DNA from: Clostridia bacterium
Lineage (GTDB): Bacteria; Bacillota; Clostridia; Oscillospirales; Acutalibacteraceae
Length of the DNA: 10,082 bases
Direction: 5' to 3'
NCBI GenBank assembly: GCA_017519685.1
Contig: JAFWRV010000407.1
Coordinates: 1-10,082 of the forward strand
Shown here: one piece after another, positions 1 through 6,365 of the stretch
Layout: each line of letters starts with the position of its first letter
Numbering within the stretch: the stretch's first letter is position 1
Position numbers and translations under genes: made by a program
The notes under the pieces: generated by a model
Databases searched by the model: none
Told to the model about the DNA's origin: nothing
The model's input: only the letters and a program-made list of their open reading frames with translations

Positions 1-1009
1 CCTGCGTTCCTACGGTAATTCTGTTATAGTCGCTGATTTTTTCTTTTCCGAAGTGCCTCACGAGAATGCCGTTTTTACGCAGATATTCATAAACCTTTAT
101 GCCCGGGATACTGGGATGCCTCGCGAAAAGGAAGTTGGTTTTTGAATCCGGCATTTCAAAGCCGAGAGCCCTGAGCTCCTTTGCCGTATTGTCTCTGCAT
201 TTTTCAATGTATCTGCAGTTCGCCGCAGTATATTCCTCATCCGACATCGCGCCTATTCCTGCGGCGGCGGTCATTCTGTTTACGTTATAAGGATTGGTGG
301 AGTATTTGACTGTGTTGAGGTCGGTGATAAGCCCCGCGCAGGCGATGCCCATACCGAGCCGCGCTCCTGCAAGCGAACGGGATTTTGAAAAAGTTCGTGT
401 GACCAGCAGATTCTCGTATTCATTTACCAGCGGAACACAGCTTTCGCCGCCGAAATCTATATACGCCTCGTCAACGACTACTATATTGTCCGGGTTTCCC
501 TCAATGACTTTGATCAGGTCTTTTACGGGAAGCAGAATAGAGGTCGGAGCGTTGGGATTGGCGATGAACACAGTACCTTTCGCGTTTATGTAATCGTTTA
601 TATCAATTTTAAAATTATCTTTCAGAGGTATCTCGCGAAACGGCAGGTTGTTTACCCTCGCGAAGACGGGATAGAAGCCGTAGGTTATATCGGCAAACAC
701 GGCGGGGGTACTGCTGTCGCAAAAAGCCATGAAAGCGAAATTCAGTATTTCGTCTGAGCCGTTTGTCATCAGCACGTTTTCTTTCTTCAGGCCGAAATAA
801 TCCGCGACTGTCTGAGTAAGGTCTGCGCTTTCGGGGTCGGAATACAGATTGAGAAGCTCCGCCGCTTCTGCCGCTGCCCTGACCGCTTTCGCGGAAGGGG
901 AAAACGGGCTTTCATTTGTATTCAGTTTTATATACTGCAAATCTTTCGGCTGTTCGCCCGGAACATAGGGCTCAAGCTCACTGTATTTTGAACTGAAAAA
1001 CTTACTCAT
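1..1009 (-). CDS. hisC: Histidinol-phosphate aminotransferase HisC, C-terminal end cut by the window edge
   Basis: This is a PLP-dependent fold-type I aminotransferase that converts imidazole-acetol phosphate plus glutamate to histidinol phosphate. Translating the minus strand from the ATG at 1007-1009 gives 336 open codons to the window edge. Family landmarks appear in order: KLNTNESP near residue 30, the NGSDEIL cofactor loop, NPNAPTS near 160 (usually NPNNPTG), VVDEAYIDF near 190, and TFSKSRSLAGARLG with the PLP-binding lysine at about K209. The fragment ends in RITVGTQ, which in family members of about 350-360 residues lies close to the C-terminus, so roughly 20 residues are missing. The start overlaps the hisD stop by 8 bases, and GAGGG sits 8 bases upstream of the ATG. 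It is the most distal his gene visible here; more may follow to the left. Identity is strong from motifs and context, although HisC and other aromatic aminotransferases are close relatives. Confidence 0.95.
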   Translation of the reverse strand, partial: MSKFFSSKYSELEPYVPGEQPKDLQYIKLNTNESPFSPSAKAVRAAAEAAELLNLYSDPESADLTQTVADYFGLKKENVLMTNGSDEILNFAFMAFCDSSTPAVFADITYGFYPVFARVNNLPFREIPLKDNFKIDINDYINAKGTVFIANPNAPTSILLPVKDLIKVIEGNPDNIVVVDEAYIDFGGESCVPLVNEYENLLVTRTFSKSRSLAGARLGMGIACAGLITDLNTVKYSTNPYNVNRMTAAAGIGAMSDEEYTAANCRYIEKCRDNTAKELRALGFEMPDSKTNFLFARHPSIPGIKVYEYLRKNGILVRHFGKEKISDYNRITVGTQ

Positions 1010-2288
1010 ACTTTCTGCCCTCTGATCTTATTACCGCGCTTTTCGCGTGACCTGTCAGCCCTTCGGCGGTTGCGAATACGGCAATGTCATCCGCGACTCT
1101 GTCAAGCGCGTCGGCGGTAAAATATGTGTACTGCGATTTCTTTATGAAATCGTCAACTCCGAGAGGACTCGAGAATTTGGCGGTACCGCTTGTGGGAAGG
1201 GTGTGGTTCGGCCCTGCGAAATAATCTCCGAGCGCCTCGGGACAGTTTCTGCCCATGAATATCGAGCCGGCGTGCCTGATTGAATCAAGGTAGTCAAACG
1301 GATTGTCAACGCAAAGTTCAAGATGCTCCGGAGCAATCTCATTCGCGATTTCAATAACCGATTTAAGGTTATCTGCGATAATGATTTTACCGTTTGTGTC
1401 TATTGAAGCTCTCGCGATTTCACTGCGGTCAAGCAGGGGAATCTGCTTTTCGAGTTCTTCGCTGACTTTCTCCGCAAGTTCAGGAGAGTCCGTTACCAGA
1501 ACAGCGCTCGCCATTTTGTCGTGCTCCGCCTGGGAGAGAAGGTCCGCCGCGGCGTAAGCGGGATTGGTTTTTCCGTCGGCAACGATGAGAATTTCACTCG
1601 GACCCGCAATCATATCAATTGAAACGCGGCCGAATACCTGCCTTTTGGCTTCCGCCACAAAAGCGTTTCCGGGGCCGACAATTTTATCTGTTTTGGGAAT
1701 GCTTTCCGTGCCGTAAGCAAGCGCGGCGATTGCCTGCGCTCCTCCGACCTTGAATATCCTGTCAACTCCGGCGATTTTCGCGGCGGCGAGTATGGCGGGA
1801 TTGATTTTTCCCTGTCTGTCGGGAGGGGTAACCATAACGATTTCCCTGACTCCGGCAATTTTGGCGGGAATAGCGTCCATCAGAACCGTTGAGGGGTAGG
1901 CGGCCGTTCCTCCGGGAACATAGAGACCTGCCCTGTCAACCGGGATAATCTTCTGACCCATTACAATGCCGTCTTCATCGTTTATAATGAAGGAGGCACG
2001 GACCTGTTTCTCGTGAAATTTTCTGATGTTTGCCGCGGCTTTTTCGAGCACTTCGATTAATCTTCCGGATACCGCGGAAAACGCCTCGTTTATTTCATCC
2101 TCGCTGACAGCGAGTTTATCAAGCTTTGCCCCGTCAAATTTTTCGTTATATTCGAATATTGCTTTATCTCCGTTTTCGCGTACATTCGCGATTATCTGCG
2201 CGACTGTTTCCTCAACATTCACTTTCGGAACGCTTCTTGCAAATATCTCGTCACGGGGGACGTCTTTAACATTAAGTATTTTAATCAT
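1002..2288 (-). CDS. hisD: Histidinol dehydrogenase HisD
   Basis: This cytoplasmic zinc enzyme carries out the last two NAD-dependent oxidations, from histidinol via histidinal to histidine. The 428-residue length is normal for the family. The family's zinc ligands are all visible: Q253 and H256 in LLSQAEHDKMAS, D355 in ALGDYFAGPNHTLPT, and H414 in LTGHAKSAV. The catalytic Glu-His pair is E321-H322 in IAPEHLEL. The signature KIVGPGNAFVAEAKRQVFG spans about 202-220 and is followed by SIDMIAGPSEIL. The ATG shares ATGA with the hisG stop (a 4-base overlap). Its own ribosome binding site is weak (AAGGCGG about 10 bases upstream), so coupling to hisG translation is likely. Nothing is broken or missing, and the enzyme should be active. 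Confidence 0.98.
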   Translation of the reverse strand: MIKILNVKDVPRDEIFARSVPKVNVEETVAQIIANVRENGDKAIFEYNEKFDGAKLDKLAVSEDEINEAFSAVSGRLIEVLEKAAANIRKFHEKQVRASFIINDEDGIVMGQKIIPVDRAGLYVPGGTAAYPSTVLMDAIPAKIAGVREIVMVTPPDRQGKINPAILAAAKIAGVDRIFKVGGAQAIAALAYGTESIPKTDKIVGPGNAFVAEAKRQVFGRVSIDMIAGPSEILIVADGKTNPAYAAADLLSQAEHDKMASAVLVTDSPELAEKVSEELEKQIPLLDRSEIARASIDTNGKIIIADNLKSVIEIANEIAPEHLELCVDNPFDYLDSIRHAGSIFMGRNCPEALGDYFAGPNHTLPTSGTAKFSSPLGVDDFIKKSQYTYFTADALDRVADDIAVFATAEGLTGHAKSAVIRSEGRKYE

Positions 2289-2920
2289 TGTCTGATTTCC
2301 GCCTTTTCGGATAATTTATTTACGAGCTTTTCAATGCTTTCGCTTTTGAATCTGAAACCCGATTTGTTTGCGATAAGTCTCGCACTTATCGGAACTATTG
2401 TTTCAATAACCTCGAGATTGTTTTCCCTGAGAGTGGCGCCCGTTTCGACTATATCGACGATAACATCGGTCAGACCGAGTATCGGGGCAATCTCGATTGA
2501 GCCGTTCAGATGAACGATATCGATATCCCTGCCGAGGGAGTTGTAATAATTGCTGGCAATGTTTGTAAATTTTGTCGCGACCTTGAGAGTTTTGCGCCTG
2601 TCATCGCGGAAACCCGCCGGAGCGGCAACCGCCATACGGCATTTGCCGATATTCAGGTCAAGCAGTTCATAGACATCGGGAGAATACTCAAGAAGAATAT
2701 CCTTGCCCGCGACGCCGATATCCGCCGCGCCTCTTTCAACATATATCGCGACATCCGACGGCTTCGCCCAGAAATATCTGACTCCTGTTTCCTCGTTTTC
2801 AAAAATCAGTTTTCTGCCGGGCTCCCTGATGGAGGGACAGCCGAATCCCGCGGACTCAAACATGTCGTAAACTTTTTCGCCGAGTCTTCCTTTGGGAAGG
2901 GCAATATTAAGCATATCCAT
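2285..2920 (-). CDS. hisG: ATP phosphoribosyltransferase catalytic subunit, short form HisG
   Basis: HisG condenses ATP and PRPP to phosphoribosyl-ATP, the first and committed step of histidine synthesis. At 211 residues it is the short form, which lacks the C-terminal histidine-binding domain of the long enzymes and needs HisZ for activity and feedback control. Visible motifs are ALPKGRLGE at 7-15, GAADIGVAGKD at 64-73, and the PRPP-binding loop VDIVETGATLRENNL at about 155-169. The chosen start is the first ATG (2918-2920), because GGAGG at 2928-2932 stands 7 bases upstream. An internal Met at residue 3 is the only close alternative. The ATG overlaps the hisZ stop by one base (TAATG), which fits balanced synthesis of two subunits of one complex. 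Confidence 0.98.
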   Translation of the reverse strand: MDMLNIALPKGRLGEKVYDMFESAGFGCPSIREPGRKLIFENEETGVRYFWAKPSDVAIYVERGAADIGVAGKDILLEYSPDVYELLDLNIGKCRMAVAAPAGFRDDRRKTLKVATKFTNIASNYYNSLGRDIDIVHLNGSIEIAPILGLTDVIVDIVETGATLRENNLEVIETIVPISARLIANKSGFRFKSESIEKLVNKLSEKAEIRQ

Positions 2921-4014
2921 TATTTTTCCTCCCCGCCGGCAAGATTTATGATTTCTCCGTAAACATATTTATCGGGAATTTTTTTCATCACCGAAACTCT
3001 TTTTCCCGATGAACGCAGCGCGGCGATTTTTTCCGAAAGGAGAGCGATGTCGGTGTTTTTGGAGTAAAGCACAACCGTATCGGTATCGTAATCGCTGCTG
3101 CCGCTGAACATTCTTTCAAGCTCGTCAATATATACGGCAAAGCCGATAGCTTCGGATTTCTTTCCCATTTTTTCCATAAGCCTGTTATACTGACCGCCCG
3201 AAATAACGCTGTTCGGAATTCCTTTTACAAAGCCCTTGAAAACTATACCGTCATAGTAATTGATGTTATCGACAAAAGAAAAGTCGATTTCGATTTTATC
3301 GGAAACATCTTTTCCGAGAGCGGAAACTGTTTTCCTGAGTCTTGCGACCTCGGCGCTGCCGGGCAGAAGATTATCAAGGGAATCAAAAACTTCTCCGGGT
3401 TTTCCGTGAAGGGTGGCAAGAGCGCAGAGCAGACCGGAGGTGCTTTTGTCAATGTTTTCTTTTTCGCAGATTTCAAGCAGCTGATGGCGGCTCTTTTCGC
3501 CGATACAGCGGAGAATCTCCTTTTTGATTCCCGGCTTCACGCTTGCTCTGTCAACCGCCGCGGCGGTAACCGCAAGGTCCGAAATGCTGAGCTGGCAGTC
3601 ATCCGAAATCATTTCCAGACTTTCAACCGCGAGTGTCAGAACCTCGGAAATGACATAGGAGTCGATATCTCCGAGACATTCAAGTCCGACCTGCATTATT
3701 TCCTTGAAATTATGCGTACCCTTTGAAACGCGGTAAACATTTTCATTATAATAAACTCTGTTCAGCTCGTCGGGTCTGTCGGGGGAATTCTTGATTATGG
3801 AAAGGGTGACGTCGGGCTTCAGCGCCATCAGTTTTCCGTTTGTGTCATTGAAGGTGATGATGTTTTCGCTCGGAAGATAATCCTTGTTTCTGACATAGAA
3901 ATCGTATTCCTCGAATTTTATCATCTTGAACTGTGAATAGCCCATTGATTCATAGAGCTTGCGCAGAGCCGAGATAATCTGCTCTTCGCTTCTTATATTA
4001 TCACTTGTTTTCAT
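2920..4014 (-). CDS. hisZ: ATP phosphoribosyltransferase regulatory subunit HisZ
   Basis: HisZ is a paralogue of histidyl-tRNA synthetase that has lost aminoacylation. It forms a hetero-complex with short HisG and carries the histidine feedback site. The 364-residue product keeps the class II synthetase core: LMALKPDVTLSI at about 62-73, RVYYNENVYR at 86-95 followed by KEIMQVGLECLG (motif 2 region), YYDGIVFKGF at 253-262, and SGGQYNRLM at 272-280, where true synthetases have GGRYD. The C-terminal part after about 310 is short, with only a remnant of the anticodon-binding domain. That and the direct pairing with short hisG argue for HisZ rather than HisRS. The start lies 14 bases inside the upstream yerC gene, so translation is probably coupled; GAAAGG is about 12 bases upstream. 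Confidence 0.95.
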   Translation of the reverse strand: MKTSDNIRSEEQIISALRKLYESMGYSQFKMIKFEEYDFYVRNKDYLPSENIITFNDTNGKLMALKPDVTLSIIKNSPDRPDELNRVYYNENVYRVSKGTHNFKEIMQVGLECLGDIDSYVISEVLTLAVESLEMISDDCQLSISDLAVTAAAVDRASVKPGIKKEILRCIGEKSRHQLLEICEKENIDKSTSGLLCALATLHGKPGEVFDSLDNLLPGSAEVARLRKTVSALGKDVSDKIEIDFSFVDNINYYDGIVFKGFVKGIPNSVISGGQYNRLMEKMGKKSEAIGFAVYIDELERMFSGSSDYDTDTVVLYSKNTDIALLSEKIAALRSSGKRVSVMKKIPDKYVYGEIINLAGGEEK

Positions 4015-4294
4015 TTTCTTTCAGCCTTTCAATCGCGGCTCTGTAACCGCCGGTACCGTAATTTACGCATTTGCTGACTCTGCTTATGGTAGCGGTACTG
4101 ATACCGACCGAGGAAGCAATGTTCAGATAATTTTCGCCTTCATAAAGCATGCAGGCGGCCTCAAGGCGCTGGGACATATCCTTGATTTCTTTTATGGTGC
4201 AGAGATCCTCAAAGAAAGCGTAGCAGTCCTCAACTGTTTCAAGACCGAGAACGGCTTCGAAAAGACGGTTTGTGGATTCGTTTCTGAGATTCAC
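4001..4294 (-). CDS. yerC: TrpR-family transcriptional regulator of the YerC/HisR type, likely histidine repressor
   Basis: This is a 97-residue all-helical DNA-binding protein of the Trp repressor superfamily. It matches the YerC/YecD group as I recall it: DLCTIKEIKDMSQRLEAACML at about 30-50, then a helix-turn-helix at about 55-78 containing VGISTATISRVSKCVNYG, where the recognition-helix pattern STATISRV is characteristic. The start is GTG at 4292-4294, supported by GGAGGT at 4301-4306 six bases upstream. It is the first gene of the his operon and overlaps hisZ by 14 bases. Comparative-genomics work on Firmicutes has proposed that this family (called HisR) represses histidine biosynthesis and transport genes. 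Its position here at the head of hisZGDC supports that role and suggests autoregulation. The family is clear; the histidine-responsive function is inferred from context. Confidence 0.9.
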   Translation of the reverse strand: MNLRNESTNRLFEAVLGLETVEDCYAFFEDLCTIKEIKDMSQRLEAACMLYEGENYLNIASSVGISTATISRVSKCVNYGTGGYRAAIERLKENENK

Positions 4295-4333
4295 GGTGCC
4301 ACCTCCGATACTGTTTTTTAAAATTACGGCGAC

Positions 4334-4362
4334 ATTTTACCACATTAGCATAGTAAAGTCAA
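4334..4362 (-). promoter_or_regulatory. Sigma-A promoter of the yerC-hisZGDC operon
   Basis: Reading the minus strand, the -35 box TTGACT (4357-4362) is followed after exactly 17 bases by the -10 box TAAAAT (4334-4339), preceded by an extended -10 TG. Transcription should start near 4327. That leaves about 33 bases of leader before the GTG of yerC, too short for a T-box or attenuator. Confidence 0.8.
4336..4357. promoter_or_regulatory. Candidate operator: imperfect dyad between the -35 and -10 of the his promoter
   Basis: A 22-base imperfect inverted repeat has 5-base outer arms TTTAC and GTAAA and pairs at 7 of its 11 symmetric positions. It occupies the spacer of the his promoter, so a bound repressor would block RNA polymerase. 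YerC, the first gene downstream, is the obvious candidate ligand. Part of the symmetry arises from the -10 box itself, and the assignment is inference only. Confidence 0.35.
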
Positions 4363-4389
4363 TATATTTTATGATATAGTTGTAAATTC

Positions 4390-4408
4390 TTTTCAATGTA
4401 ATTGAAAA
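4390..4408. promoter_or_regulatory. Perfect 19-base palindrome, candidate operator
   Basis: The arms TTTTCAAT and ATTGAAAA are perfect 8-base inverted repeats around a GTA spacer. The right arm contains the proposed -35 box (TTGAAA) of the rightward yfbR promoter, and the palindrome lies about 28 bases upstream of the his -35 box. It is not followed by a T run that would suit a terminator. Binding by a dimeric regulator is the likely role; which one is unknown. Confidence 0.5.
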
Positions 4409-4430
4409 TCACAATAATATGTGATAAAAT
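4403..4430 (+). promoter_or_regulatory. Sigma-A promoter of the yfbR-lipoprotein-phosphodiesterase unit
   Basis: A -35 box TTGAAA (4403-4408) is followed after 16 bases by the -10 box TAAAAT (4425-4430), with an extended -10 TG at 4422-4423. The predicted start near 4437 gives a leader of about 30 bases before the GTG of the nucleotidase gene. Confidence 0.65.
4408..4425. promoter_or_regulatory. Second dyad ATCACA-N6-TGTGAT inside the yfbR promoter spacer
   Basis: Perfect 6-base arms ATCACA (4408-4413) and TGTGAT (4420-4425) flank a six-base AT spacer. The element abuts the 4390-4408 palindrome and fills the space between the proposed -35 and -10 boxes of the yfbR promoter. The half-site order is the reverse of the Crp consensus (TGTGA-N6-TCACA), so I do not call it a Crp site. 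It could arise by chance in AT-rich DNA. Confidence 0.3.
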
Positions 4431-4466
4431 AAAACAAGTATTTTACTTCTTCAGAGGTGAGCCGAC

Positions 4467-5051
4467 GTGGAAAACGGATTTTTTGCGATGATATCGAGAA
4501 TGAAATATATTAACCGCTGGGCTCTTATGAGAAATGAACACAATGAAAACCTGGCGGAGCATTCGTTTGAAGTGGCAGTAATCGCTCACGCGCTGACCGT
4601 AATCGGAAACAGGCGTTTCGGAAAATCGCTTGACAGCGAAAGGGCGGCTTTCCTCGGGCTTTATCACGACGCGCCCGAAACCCTGACCGGCGATCTGCCG
4701 ACCCCCGTCAAGTATTACAGCGATGATGTCAGGGCGGCTTACAAAACGCTGGAAGACGCCGCCTGCAAAAATCTCATCGGAATGCTGCCGGAGGATTTCA
4801 GGGACGATTTTCTTTATGCGTTTATGCCGCAGAAAGAGGATGAAGAACTTTACAGATATGTCAAAGCGGCGGATAAAATCTCCGCGCTTATAAAATGTAT
4901 GGAAGAAAAAAAGGCGGGCAACAGCGAGTTTGTTCTTGCCGGGGAAAGCACCGAAAAAGCCATTGAGGCACTCGGCCTTCCCGAAGCGGAGGTTTTTGTC
5001 CGTGAGTTCCTTCCGGCTTATGAGCTTACACTTGATGAACTGAAAAGATAA
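4467..5051 (+). CDS. yfbR: YfbR-like 5'-deoxynucleotidase, HD domain
   Basis: This is a 194-residue HD-domain phosphohydrolase that closely follows the E. coli YfbR pattern along its whole length: SRMKYINRWALMRN, NLAEHSFEVA, YHDAPETLTGDLPTPVKY and VKAADKISALIKC. The family removes phosphate from deoxyribonucleoside 5'-monophosphates in the cytoplasm, a dNTP-pool salvage or detoxification role. The metal ligands expected for YfbR are all present, shifted by one: H32, H67, D68 and D136. The substrate-site residues R17, W18, E71, D76 and T79 are also present. The start is GTG at 4467, chosen because AGAGGTGA ends 6 bases upstream and the family N-terminus fits. It is the first gene of a rightward unit; the next gene begins 21 bases on. 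Family assignment is very safe. Substrate preference is taken from the family. Confidence 0.94.
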   Translation: MENGFFAMISRMKYINRWALMRNEHNENLAEHSFEVAVIAHALTVIGNRRFGKSLDSERAAFLGLYHDAPETLTGDLPTPVKYYSDDVRAAYKTLEDAACKNLIGMLPEDFRDDFLYAFMPQKEDEELYRYVKAADKISALIKCMEEKKAGNSEFVLAGESTEKAIEALGLPEAEVFVREFLPAYELTLDELKR

Positions 5052-5072
5052 ACGGGGAAGGAGAACAGCACA

Positions 5073-6353
5073 GTGAAGACAGGCAGAATTATTTCTATTA
5101 TACTTTCTCTGATTATTTTCGCGGGGGTGTTTTCCTCCTGCGGATTCCCGGGGAAGAAAGAGGAAACCACCGCGCCGCCGACCACCACGGCAGCTCCCGA
5201 TTTTTCGGTCTGGAAAGATAAATTCGAGGAATATCTCCTTTCGGTTGAAAACCGCTCGCAGACGCTTATATCCTATCAGCTTGAGCCGTCGGAGTGCCGC
5301 TTCGGAATAGCCGATTTTGACGGCGGAGCAACGCCCGAGCTGGTAATTTCGGAGGGCGAATACCAGGGCTCAAAGGTTGATATTATCGGTTACGACGGAT
5401 ATGAACTGCGCCTTATAGGTTCAGCCGGCGCTTACGGCGAGCTGAAATTCATCGAGGGCGGAAACCGTATTTTTGCTCACGATGAAACCGAGGACCAGGC
5501 GACCGATACGGTTTATTCCATTGAGAATTACGTTCTGAAACAGCAGTGGGAAGGCGTTCTTTTCTCCGACACAAACGAGGGCAATACAGTCAGATATCTG
5601 TCGGATGAAGAGGAGGTTTCCGAAGAAGAATACAACACTCTTCTCTCTCAGAATATTCCCGCAAACGCGACGGTGTTCGGCAGGGGAGCGACAGCGCTGA
5701 CCGCCGAAAACATCCTGAATGTCATGGAGACGGGCAATGTCAATGTTTCGGGCGGCGAGACCACGACTGCCGCGGAAACCGAGAAGCCTGTGAGTAACGC
5801 CTGGAAAAAAGCATACCGTGAAAAGGCGAAAGAAATCGCCGCAAGCGGAGAATACCCCGAAGCTGTATTCGGATTGTTTTATATTGACGGCGACGATATT
5901 CCCGAGCTTGTGATTTCCAAGGGATCATTTCACGCAGCGGGAGTTCTGATTTATTCATACAGAAATGACGAACTGATAACAGTTTCCGAAGGCATAGGTT
6001 CATACGGCGGTATAAATTACGCTGCCGGCAAAGGTGTTATCCTTACCGGAGACGCGTATCAGAGCGCTGAAACCGACATAGTTTATGAGCTGAAAGACGG
6101 AGAACTGAAAGTATTGTGGACGGGAGAAAAGAAATACGCTCCGGAAGCGATTCCGGATATTGATAAACCCGAGCATTACTATTCGGCTTTTGAATATGTT
6201 GATGACCTCGAAGAAGGAAGTTTTGAAACGACCGAAGACGATTACAACGCGATGTATGAGAAATACGTTAAAGCTTATGACTTCACAAGAATTGACAGAG
6301 AAGGTTTATCGGAAATAACAGATGAAAACTTTGACAAGGCATTCAACGCGTAA
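5073..6353 (+). CDS. Secreted lipoprotein with two tandem copies of an unrecognised acidic domain
   Basis: I do not recognise this 426-residue protein's function. It has a lipoprotein signal: charged KTGR, a hydrophobic stretch at 6-20, then FSSC with the lipidated cysteine at about C23. A Thr/Pro/Ala linker follows (about 31-42), typical of proteins held off the membrane of a Gram-positive cell. Two related domains come next, at about 46-220 and 244-425, joined by a second Thr-rich linker (230-240). The copies align almost without gaps over 77-161 and 266-351: each starts FG, has an Asp/Gly turn before PELVIS (DFDGGATPELVIS; YIDGDDIPELVIS), a central YG pair, a DTVY or DIVY strand, and QWEG or LWTG. 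A later EEEYN or EDDYN matches too. The Asp-rich turn recalls calcium-binding or FG-GAP-like loops, which is only a resemblance. The start is GTG with AAGGAGA 8 bases upstream. Confidence 0.85.
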   Translation: MKTGRIISIILSLIIFAGVFSSCGFPGKKEETTAPPTTTAAPDFSVWKDKFEEYLLSVENRSQTLISYQLEPSECRFGIADFDGGATPELVISEGEYQGSKVDIIGYDGYELRLIGSAGAYGELKFIEGGNRIFAHDETEDQATDTVYSIENYVLKQQWEGVLFSDTNEGNTVRYLSDEEEVSEEEYNTLLSQNIPANATVFGRGATALTAENILNVMETGNVNVSGGETTTAAETEKPVSNAWKKAYREKAKEIAASGEYPEAVFGLFYIDGDDIPELVISKGSFHAAGVLIYSYRNDELITVSEGIGSYGGINYAAGKGVILTGDAYQSAETDIVYELKDGELKVLWTGEKKYAPEAIPDIDKPEHYYSAFEYVDDLEEGSFETTEDDYNAMYEKYVKAYDFTRIDREGLSEITDENFDKAFNA

Positions 6354-6365
6354 GGAGATGTTAAA

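Noticed and set aside
2510..2962. A 150-codon open frame on the plus strand opposite hisG and the end of hisZ
   Set aside because: It lies antisense to well-supported genes, has no family-like motifs, and is explained by the codon bias of the opposite strand.
2920..4014. Histidyl-tRNA synthetase
   Set aside because: The motif 3 region reads GGQYN, the C-terminal domain is short, and the gene is coupled to a short hisG that requires HisZ.
3959..4321. A 120-codon open frame on the plus strand opposite yerC and the start of hisZ
   Set aside because: The minus strand carries the clear YerC helix-turn-helix and HisZ N-terminus; the plus frame has no recognisable protein pattern and crosses the his promoter region.
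4295..4333. T-box, histidine leader peptide or attenuator in front of the his operon
   Set aside because: The predicted leader is about 33 bases, with no His-codon run, no T-box sequence and no terminator hairpin.
4408..4425. Crp/Fnr-type binding site
   Set aside because: The half-sites are in the reverse order relative to the Crp consensus, and Fnr consensus bases are absent.
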